From the NCBI GenBank assembly GCA_902478725.1, contig CABSMD010000055.1, forward strand, positions 1-12,224: a DNA stretch of 12,224 nt, in the 5' to 3' direction. Positions 7,325-12,224 of the stretch are shown here, piece after piece. This DNA is from an uncultured Clostridia bacterium (GTDB lineage: Bacteria; Bacillota; Clostridia; HGM11514). Made by a program: the position numbers and the translations under genes. The stretch's first letter is position 1. Each line of letters begins with the position of its first letter. Below the pieces are notes generated by a model. That model did no database searches and had not been told where the DNA came from. It was given only the letters and a program-made list of their open reading frames with translations.

Positions 7325-8710
7325 CTATGAAATAGTAAAGCTACGCGGTTCCGGCTCATAAACCGTCAGGGTCTCCCCGGTCTCAGTGTGTTTGACCACC
7401 GCATAGGCCTTGACGCTATAGCTACCGGGAACCAATCCTTTTCCAAACACACGGATGCCAAAGCGGTATCCCGTATTTGCCACCGCGAGCAGTTTATAGT
7501 CGGTTAACGTCCCGCCGGTGAACAAAAGGCCGTAATCATCCGTCAGCTCCCAGCCGGCGGGCAAAACCACCGTGGAGAAGACCACCGCGCTGTTATAGGG
7601 AGTGGGGTCGTCACCGTAGGTATAATTATCCTGCACGAACACCGCACCGTCGGAACCGGAAATGGAGGGGGGCATGGAATCATCGATCTCAACCGTTTTG
7701 GTTACTAGCATGTCATCCAGACGGTAGAGCACCTTGCTCGCCATCACAAAACCGAAGTAGCCTTTCTCCGCCGCGCCGGTCAGGTTCGCCTTATCGGACA
7801 GGGCGGCCAGACAGGTTCCGTCACGGTACAATCCGGCGTCCGCCCCGTCTTTGCGCAGACCGAACTCATACTCGACAGGCTGTGTGCTGACAGTCCCCAG
7901 CGTCTTCTCTAACGTGCCGCCGTTGATATCCGCTTTTTCGGATATGCCATAGCTCAGATTGGCCAGGCCGAGATTCGTCCATCCCGATCGCCCCTTCTCG
8001 CTGCCCGCCAGTTGAAACCGGAAATGATCCGCCGAAATTTGAAATCCATTTCCGCCAGCGCTGGCGTCAACACCCGGTATATTCACGCGAATCTGCATGG
8101 CGCAGTTGTTATTGCTCGCGGTATTTTGAAAATATCCCAGCTTGACGGACGCGGTATACCTGTCCAGCTCCGCGATGCCCGGGACATTCGGTGTGAACCA
8201 CCTGCCGTCAAAATAGCCGTATGCTTTCCCATCGTAGACCTTGATGTTCTCGTTGAGGTTGCTCGAACCGTTCAGTAACAGGGATTCCCCCTTGGAATAG
8301 GTATAATAGCTTTCCCCTTTGGTTCTGGTAAAATCATTGGGATAGTCTGCCACAGCGTCAAAATCCTCGGAAAAGATGGTTTTGACCCGAAACTTCCGCC
8401 GATACTCTGCCGTGAGGCCAAAGCCCGTCCCAATGGTCAGCTCATAGGTCTTGTCCCGTTCGAACCGCCGCGGCACCAGGTTGAGTACATTTTCAGAAAT
8501 AGTATACTTTTCGATTGCGACCGCATTTCCGTTCTGCGTTAAGGTTACACTGCCGATACCGTTATCGCTCAGTGTTCCGTCAAAGGTTACCTCAATGCCG
8601 TAAACGTCCGCGTACAGCTCCGTGACCGACAGTCCGGAAGCATAGCACGGAAGCGCACCAAGCAGCAAGACCACACATAACACACATGCCAATACAAGCC
8701 TTTTTTTCAT
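7325..8710 (-). CDS. Secreted beta-sandwich-type protein of unknown function
   Basis: The 461-residue product begins with a clear signal peptide: MKKR, then a hydrophobic core to about residue 20, and a likely cut near CYA-SG at 24-26. There is no lipobox, sortase motif or C-terminal membrane anchor, so it is probably released or held non-covalently. Residues 27-112 look like a bacterial Ig-like domain (short strands ending LTIGTGFGLTAEYRRKFRVKT). Residues 113-340 begin FSEDFD and continue with strand-rich, Gly/Asn-rich sequence and YEFGLRKDG...LYRDGT, the pattern of concanavalin A-like (LamG/DUF1080-type) glycan-binding or hydrolase domains. Residues 355-461 form another strand-rich domain. 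No catalytic residues can be named. I chose the ATG at 8710, preceded by AAAGGGG; an upstream TTG (8728) overlaps that site. It heads an operon with the GH43-like gene and diverges from an AraC regulator. Extracellular glycan binding is inference. Confidence 0.75.
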   Translation of the reverse strand: MKKRLVLACVLCVVLLLGALPCYASGLSVTELYADVYGIEVTFDGTLSDNGIGSVTLTQNGNAVAIEKYTISENVLNLVPRRFERDKTYELTIGTGFGLTAEYRRKFRVKTIFSEDFDAVADYPNDFTRTKGESYYTYSKGESLLLNGSSNLNENIKVYDGKAYGYFDGRWFTPNVPGIAELDRYTASVKLGYFQNTASNNNCAMQIRVNIPGVDASAGGNGFQISADHFRFQLAGSEKGRSGWTNLGLANLSYGISEKADINGGTLEKTLGTVSTQPVEYEFGLRKDGADAGLYRDGTCLAALSDKANLTGAAEKGYFGFVMASKVLYRLDDMLVTKTVEIDDSMPPSISGSDGAVFVQDNYTYGDDPTPYNSAVVFSTVVLPAGWELTDDYGLLFTGGTLTDYKLLAVANTGYRFGIRVFGKGLVPGSYSVKAYAVVKHTETGETLTVYEPEPRSFTIS

Positions 8711-8735
8711 ATTTACCGCCCCTTTCAAAAATATC

Positions 8736-8764
8736 TTTACAAGGCTTATGATAACATGTATAAT
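8736..8764 (+). promoter_or_regulatory. Predicted promoter of the AraC-family gene
   Basis: TTTACA (8736-8741, 5/6) and a perfect TATAAT (8759-8764) with the optimal 17-base spacer. Transcription would start near 8771, giving a leader of about 42 bases. Its -35 box is the mirror image of the divergent promoter's -35 (8772-8777). Confidence 0.75.
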
Positions 8765-8777
8765 AGAGGCGTGTAAA
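8748..8777 (-). promoter_or_regulatory. Predicted promoter of the secreted protein/GH43-like operon
   Basis: On the minus strand TTTACA (8772-8777, 5/6 to consensus) and TATCAT (8748-8753, 5/6) are 18 bases apart. The site overlaps the opposing araC-type promoter almost completely, so the two polymerases should compete unless a regulator decides between them. Confidence 0.55.
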
Positions 8778-8812
8778 TATGGAATCGGAATAAAAAGTTT
8801 AGGAATGATAGC

Positions 8813-9658
8813 ATGTTACAGGAACGGACAATGTATCACCCCAAGGAATACAATGAAAAAATTATCGTTTTTCACGGGAAAGCAGACCCCGGCTGCAATC
8901 TGATCATCGCCGGAATTTCATACCCCAATCCCAACTATTATATTGCCAATCAGCTTTCGGATATGTTTGTGTTTGAATACATCATTAAGGGCGGCGGAAC
9001 GGTGATCCACAACGGCGAGGCTTACCACCCCAAGGCGGGAGACGCCTATATCCTGCACGAAGGCGCGCAGTTTGAATACTATCCCGACCGGGATAGTCCC
9101 TGGATCAAGATGTGGATCAACGTAGCCGGAAGCCTTGTGCGCCACCTGCTCCAGGATTATCATCTGGATCAGACGGTGCTGGTCAAGGGCTTTCATGCGC
9201 CGGACTATATGCAGGATATTTACGATTCCGCGCAGCGCAATCCCTCCAAACAAAACCGCCAGATTCCCATCCTGCTCCACCGGATGATCGCCGCCCTGTC
9301 CGATTTTGTCGGGGACTGGCCGGAGGAAACCTCCAATGCCAGAGTCATGAAGGACTATATCGATACTCACCTGGATACCAAGATTTCATTGAACCAGTTA
9401 GCCAAACAAGTATTTCTGTCACGCTCGCGGGCTATCTCGGTGTTCAAAAAATCGTACGGCTGCACGCCGTACGATTATGTAATCAAAATGAAGCTGCAAA
9501 ACGCACAGGTGCTTTTACGCAGTACCTATCTGCCCATTAGGGAGATCGCCGATCGGCTGGGGTTTTGCAGCGTGTCTTATTTTTCCGACTTCTTTAAAAG
9601 CCAGACAGGTCTGACACCGCGCGAGTACCGAAAACAGGACGCGGGCAGGGAACCGTAA
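8813..9658 (+). CDS. AraC family transcriptional regulator with N-terminal cupin sensor
   Basis: A 281-residue cytoplasmic DNA-binding regulator. Residues about 20-105 form a cupin-like AraC ligand domain (FVFEYIIKGGGTVIHNG, then HPKAGDAYILHEGAQFEYYPD), the type that senses sugars. Residues about 178-276 hold the two helix-turn-helix motifs: KISLNQLAKQVFLSRSRAISVFKKSYGCTPYDYV, then PIREIADRLGF.SVSYFSDFFKSQTGLTPREYR, the diagnostic second helix and signature. The ATG at 8813 has AGGA eight bases upstream; an ATG at 8831 also has a GGA upstream and would remove six residues. It is transcribed divergently from the secreted-protein/GH43-like pair, so it most likely controls that operon and possibly itself through the overlapping promoters. 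Its ligand cannot be deduced. The stop codon lies in the loop of its terminator. Confidence 0.92.
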   Translation: MLQERTMYHPKEYNEKIIVFHGKADPGCNLIIAGISYPNPNYYIANQLSDMFVFEYIIKGGGTVIHNGEAYHPKAGDAYILHEGAQFEYYPDRDSPWIKMWINVAGSLVRHLLQDYHLDQTVLVKGFHAPDYMQDIYDSAQRNPSKQNRQIPILLHRMIAALSDFVGDWPEETSNARVMKDYIDTHLDTKISLNQLAKQVFLSRSRAISVFKKSYGCTPYDYVIKMKLQNAQVLLRSTYLPIREIADRLGFCSVSYFSDFFKSQTGLTPREYRKQDAGREP

Positions 9659-9680
9659 AGGCTCCCTGCCTCATTATTTT
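9644..9680 (+). terminator. Intrinsic terminator of the AraC-family gene
   Basis: GGCAGGGA (9644-9651) pairs with TCCCTGCC (9663-9670), extended by CC/GG after one A-C mismatch. The loop (9655-9659) contains the TAA stop codon, and TCATTATTTTG follows. The convergent SPFH gene ends 33 bases beyond the stem. Confidence 0.75.
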
Positions 9681-9703
9681 GTAAAAGCAGAAGTGTTCAT
9701 TCT

Positions 9704-11053
9704 CTATTCGACATCCGCGTCATCAAACCGGTCTCCGCATTCGGGGCAGAACTTGGGTGGTTTACTCTGGTCTTGTGGCTTCCAACCGCACTTATCGCAC
9801 CGGAAAAACGGCCGCTTTTTGCCGCATTCCGAACAGAATTTTCCGGTGTTGGCCGCGCCGCAGGAGCAGGTCCAGGAAGTAGCCTGGTTAGGCGCTGAAG
9901 GCTGTCCGTCCACGTTGATTTGCGGCGTATTCGGTGGATTTTGCTGTGCGTTTGCGGCCTGATGGCCCTGTCCCGCCTGCTGATTTGAGGCGGGCGGATT
10001 CTGTCCGTTCGGCGCGCCGCCGGTCGTGTTGCCCGGCGTACCCATCGGGTTGCTGCCATTCATCATGTTATTCATCATGCCCATGCCCATCATGCCCATG
10101 ACGGCTCCCATCATATCGCCGCCGGACACGCCGCCGTTCTGCTTGCCCATATTCTCAAACATCGCCGCCTGCGCCGCAGTCATGCGGCCCTGCATGGCGT
10201 TTGGAGAATTACCGAGCATCATCGCGTTGTCGAAATCCTCGATCCGCTGGCGCGATTTATCGTCCGGCGTGATCTTTTCGATGCTGACCGCGATGATCTC
10301 CATCCCGCGGTTCTTCTTCCATGTCTCATCCAAGACATCATTCATATAATTGGCAATCTCCATCTGCCTAGAAGGGATCCCGCTGAACTTGACCCCCTCG
10401 CCCGACAGCCGGTTAAGCGCCGAATCGAAAGCAGTTAAAAACTCGCTGCGTGACTGCTCCAGCAGCGACTCGCTCGAAAAACGGTCGGTCACGTTGCCTG
10501 CAATGCTGTTGTAAAACACCAGCGGATCGGTGATCCGGAAGCTGAACATCCCATAATATCGGATATAAAGAACCGTTCTGTAATACGGATCGTCATAGGG
10601 CATTGGCTGGGAGGAGCCATATTTATTCTCTAATATTTCCTTGGTATTGATATAATAAACACGCTGGTTGTTACCGGTGTCGCCTCCAAATGTAAACCGC
10701 TTGCCAACCGTCCGGAACGAATCAACCAGACCTTTTCCAAAATTCCCCGCAAACATCGACGGTTCGGTGGATGCATCAAAGGTATACGCACCCGGTTCAC
10801 AGGTAAAATCGACGATCTTTCCCTGTTCCACCACCAGCATGGCCTGCCCCTCATTGACTGCAATCACGCTGCCTTCGGTAATGATATCCGGGCTGCCCTT
10901 GGTGTTGCTGCTCCCCGCACGGGTAGTATTGTTCCGCCTAATCCCCTTTTGCAGCAGAACCTCTTTGGGCATACTGTCACAATAAAAATACTCTTTCCAC
11001 TGGTCTGCCAGCTCCGAACGGATCGCGCCGGAAAACGCTTTGATCAACCCCAT
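9704..11053 (-). CDS. SPFH-domain (YdjI-like) protein with two C-terminal zinc ribbons
   Basis: A 449-residue protein. Residues about 10-275 match the SPFH/virion-core-like family that includes B. subtilis YdjI: ADQWKEYFYCDSMPKEVL near 16-33, GSVIAVNEGQAMLVVEQGKI at 61-80, EPGAYTFD at 86-93 and RYYGMFSFRITDPLVFY at 165-181. Such proteins assemble at membrane sites, and in B. subtilis the group is linked to PspA-type membrane stress. No transmembrane segment is visible here. Residues 312-338 are rich in Met and Gly, then about 50 residues are rich in Asn/Gln/Pro. Two zinc ribbons close the protein: C396, C398, C407, C410 and C419, C422, C436, C439. The ATG at 11053 has AGGAGGT seven bases upstream. 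It is a single-gene unit with its own promoter and no PspA-like neighbour. The family call is strong; the role is inferred. Confidence 0.85.
   Translation of the reverse strand: MGLIKAFSGAIRSELADQWKEYFYCDSMPKEVLLQKGIRRNNTTRAGSSNTKGSPDIITEGSVIAVNEGQAMLVVEQGKIVDFTCEPGAYTFDASTEPSMFAGNFGKGLVDSFRTVGKRFTFGGDTGNNQRVYYINTKEILENKYGSSQPMPYDDPYYRTVLYIRYYGMFSFRITDPLVFYNSIAGNVTDRFSSESLLEQSRSEFLTAFDSALNRLSGEGVKFSGIPSRQMEIANYMNDVLDETWKKNRGMEIIAVSIEKITPDDKSRQRIEDFDNAMMLGNSPNAMQGRMTAAQAAMFENMGKQNGGVSGGDMMGAVMGMMGMGMMNNMMNGSNPMGTPGNTTGGAPNGQNPPASNQQAGQGHQAANAQQNPPNTPQINVDGQPSAPNQATSWTCSCGAANTGKFCSECGKKRPFFRCDKCGWKPQDQSKPPKFCPECGDRFDDADVE
9737..9868 (-). other. Double zinc-ribbon module of the SPFH protein
   Basis: The first ribbon is CxC-8-CxxC (C396, C398, C407, C410) and the second CxxC-13-CxxC (C419, C422, C436, C439), eight residues apart. 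The pattern resembles the double zinc-ribbon (DZANK-like) fold that often mediates protein contacts. Confidence 0.75.
10043..10114 (-). repeat. Met/Gly-rich low-complexity segment
   Basis: Residues 314-337 of the SPFH protein are almost entirely Met, Gly and Asn, from tandem ATGATG/GGC-type codons. The DNA repeat is short and imperfect, and could vary in length between strains. Confidence 0.5.
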
Positions 11054-11096
11054 ATAATCGACCTCCTTAGCGTAGTCATCCTCAATACTTTATTCT

Positions 11097-11125
11097 ATTA
11101 TACCGTGCGCCGTCACGAAATGCAA
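11097..11125 (-). promoter_or_regulatory. Predicted promoter of the SPFH gene
   Basis: A perfect TATAAT (11097-11102) stands 17 bases from TTGCAT (11120-11125), a weak -35 of 3/6. It sits between the rplL terminator and the SPFH start, so the gene need not depend on ribosomal transcription. Confidence 0.5.
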
Positions 11126-11129
11126 GCAC

Positions 11130-11176
11130 AAAAAATGGGCTGTACCATCTGATCCGATGGTACAGCCCATATTTTT
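11130..11176. terminator. Strong bidirectional terminator after rplL
   Basis: A perfect 15-base stem (11135-11149 with 11156-11170) and six-base loop, with an A-run before (11130-11135) and a T-run after (11172-11176). It can end transcription both ways. For leftward transcription it follows the rplL stop by about a dozen bases and yields a six-U tail, closing the rplJ-rplL unit. Confidence 0.92.
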
Positions 11177-11182
11177 CAATTA

Positions 11183-11563
11183 CTATTTCAGCTCAACGCT
11201 CGCGCCGGCTTCTTCCAGCTTCGCCTTGATGGACTCAGCCTCATCCTTCGCAACCGCTTCTTTGATCGTCTTAGGAGCACCATCAACCGCTTCCTTGGCT
11301 TCCTTGAGGCCCAGACCGGTGATTTCACGCACGATCTTAATGACATTCAACTTAGAGCCACCAGCCGAGGTCAAAACAACGTCAAACTCGGACTTCTCAG
11401 CAGCCGCCTCAGGAGCAGCGCCGCCAGCAGCAGGAGCCGCAACAGCCATAGGAGCAGCAGCGGATACGCCAAACTCCTTTTCCAGAGCCTTCACCAGCTC
11501 GGACAGTTCCAAAACAGTCAGATTCTTTACTTCTTCAATCAGGTTCGTTACTTTATCACTCAT
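11183..11563 (-). CDS. rplL: 50S ribosomal protein L7/L12
   Basis: The stalk protein of the large ribosomal subunit, which as dimers on L10 recruits and activates the translational GTPases. It has 126 residues, normal length. The N-terminal dimerisation helix region (about 1-32) is followed by an Ala/Pro/Gly hinge (about 34-55). The C-terminal factor-binding domain contains KSEFDVVL at 57-64, KLNVIKIVREITGLGLKEAKEAVDGAP at 71-97 and the final KLEEAGASVELK. The ATG at 11563 has GGAGGT eight bases upstream (11572-11577). It follows rplJ by 24 bp in the usual order. Unusually, a terminator rather than rpoB follows. Confidence 0.98.
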   Translation of the reverse strand: MSDKVTNLIEEVKNLTVLELSELVKALEKEFGVSAAAPMAVAAPAAGGAAPEAAAEKSEFDVVLTSAGGSKLNVIKIVREITGLGLKEAKEAVDGAPKTIKEAVAKDEAESIKAKLEEAGASVELK

Positions 11564-11587
11564 TCAAAAATACCTCCCATTTTCATA

Positions 11588-12118
11588 TTACGCGGATTTT
11601 TGCTCCGCAATCGCATTCAAAACCACGGCAAGGCCGCGCAGGTTCGCATTCAACACATTGGCAAAGCCCGCGATAGGCGCATTCAAGCCGCCAAGCGTTT
11701 TGGCGATCAATACTTCCTTCGACGGCAACTCCGCCAGTTCCTTGATCTCATCCAGTCCAATCACTTTACCGTCAACAAAACCGGCTTTGATCTCAAAGCC
11801 TTCATTGTTCTTGGCAAAGTTTGATAAGATCTTTGCAGGCGCTACCGCATCATCAAAGCTGAGCGCCAATGACGTCGGACCATTCAGAACGGGATCCAGC
11901 CCTTCCATCCCCGCCTTGTCGAGAGCGAATTTGGTTATGGTGTTTTTCACAACCTTATATTCCACCCCCGCCGCGCGCAGATCATTACGGAGCTTGGTAT
12001 CCTCCTCAACGGTCAGTCCCAGGTAGTCGACCAGAACACCGGAAACGGCGCTGCCGATCTTTTCCGCCAGGGCATCGACGGCATCCTTCTTTTGCTGAAG
12101 GACCTTATCGTTTGGCAT
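11588..12118 (-). CDS. rplJ: 50S ribosomal protein L10
   Basis: A base protein of the ribosomal stalk; it binds 23S rRNA through its N-terminal domain and carries L7/L12 dimers on its C-terminal helix. It has 176 residues, normal for Gram-positive L10. Visible are SGVLVDYLGLTVEEDTKLRNDLR near 26-48, EYKVVKNTITKFAL near 53-66, GPTSLAL at 80-86 and the Ala/Leu-rich C-terminal helix. I chose the ATG at 12118, with AGGAGGT nine bases upstream (12128-12134). The frame is also open upstream to 12199, but that extension begins MYKRQ, the translation of the Nextera adapter, and is not biological. Any L10 leader RNA and the rplK-rplA genes expected upstream lie beyond the contig end. Confidence 0.97.
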   Translation of the reverse strand: MPNDKVLQQKKDAVDALAEKIGSAVSGVLVDYLGLTVEEDTKLRNDLRAAGVEYKVVKNTITKFALDKAGMEGLDPVLNGPTSLALSFDDAVAPAKILSNFAKNNEGFEIKAGFVDGKVIGLDEIKELAELPSKEVLIAKTLGGLNAPIAGFANVLNANLRGLAVVLNAIAEQKSA

Positions 12119-12127
12119 GTACTGTTC

Positions 12128-12134
12128 ACCTCCT
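12128..12134 (-). promoter_or_regulatory. rplJ ribosome binding site
   Basis: A perfect AGGAGGT on the minus strand, nine bases before the ATG at 12118. It fixes the true start and excludes the adapter-derived N-terminal extension. Confidence 0.85.
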
Positions 12135-12184
12135 AAATAGACGATATGTGCAAGAACCAACCACTGATTTGGCAGATCAATGAC

Positions 12185-12224
12185 CTGTCTCTTATACACA
12201 TCTGACGCTGCCGACGAAGAGGAT
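12185..12224. other. Illumina Nextera adapter remnant (not genomic)
   Basis: The 19-base Tn5 mosaic end CTGTCTCTTATACACATCT (12185-12203) is followed by GACGCTGCCGACGA (12204-12217), exactly the reverse complement of the Nextera i5-side read adapter. The last seven bases, AGAGGAT, match from memory the start of the reverse-complemented S503 index. These 40 bases should be trimmed; genomic sequence ends at 12184. Confidence 0.97.

Noticed and set aside
7288..7359. Upstream start for the GH43-like gene
   Set aside because: It has no binding site, overlaps the previous gene and adds residues unlike the family. GTG at 7287 has GGAGG at ideal spacing.
10043..10114. Possible CRISPR-like or tandem repeat array
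   Set aside because: The repeats are Met/Gly codons within one protein, with no spacer structure.
11157..12026. Ser/Ala-rich plus-strand frame opposite rplL-rplJ
   Set aside because: It is the antisense of two unmistakable ribosomal protein genes.
12119..12184. L10 leader RNA upstream of rplJ
   Set aside because: Only 66 genomic bases remain before the contig end, and no diagnostic stem could be recognised in them.
12119..12199. N-terminal extension of L10 beginning MYKRQ
   Set aside because: It is translated from the Nextera adapter plus leader DNA. A perfect binding site precedes the Met at 12118.

Overview
The window looks like a chromosomal contig end from a Gram-positive, Clostridia-like member of the Bacillota. 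The support is indirect: an FtsK/SpoIIIE translocase, a B. subtilis YdjI-like SPFH protein with zinc ribbons, an AraC regulator beside a glycosidase-type gene, strong AGGAGGT-like ribosome binding sites on most genes, and housekeeping genes of ordinary bacterial length. No plasmid, phage, IS, CRISPR, tRNA or rRNA signal is visible. The genus cannot be told from this sequence. The last 40 bases are not genomic: they match the Illumina Nextera adapter.

Layout, left to right. At 63-566 (-) is a small conserved protein that I recognise as the SF0329 family. It is preceded by a stop-to-stop open stretch without a convincing start, probably a gene remnant. Next comes a leftward housekeeping group: ftsK/spoIIIE (3629-5953), a YgiQ-type radical SAM protein (1614-3545) and folD (836-1687). 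The ygiQ and folD reading frames overlap by 74 nt, and the ygiQ 3' end carries an A8 run that would be a classic -1 slippery site. A promoter for ftsK lies at 5987-6015. The 431-bp gap 5954-6384 holds that promoter, three hairpins and no convincing gene.

The middle is a small carbohydrate-type locus. A leftward pair encodes a secreted beta-sandwich-type protein (7325-8710) and a five-bladed beta-propeller enzyme resembling glycoside hydrolase family 43 (6385-7287). A divergent AraC-family regulator (8813-9658) faces them across a 102-bp spacer. The two predicted divergent promoters overlap in this spacer, with mirror-image -35 boxes. The arrangement suggests that the AraC protein controls the pair in response to a sugar-like ligand; that is inference.

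To the right, a leftward SPFH-domain protein with a Met/Gly-rich linker and two C-terminal zinc ribbons (9704-11053) has its own promoter. It sits immediately downstream of a bidirectional terminator that closes rplL (11183-11563) and rplJ (11588-12118). In most bacteria rplJ-rplL continues into rpoB-rpoC, and here it does not. The contig breaks 66 bp upstream of rplJ at the adapter.

I see no clear undescribed multi-gene system. The observations most worth checking are the adapter contamination, the missing rpoB linkage, the slippery ygiQ end, the compact divergent regulator/secreted-protein/glycosidase locus, and the zinc-ribbon SPFH protein.
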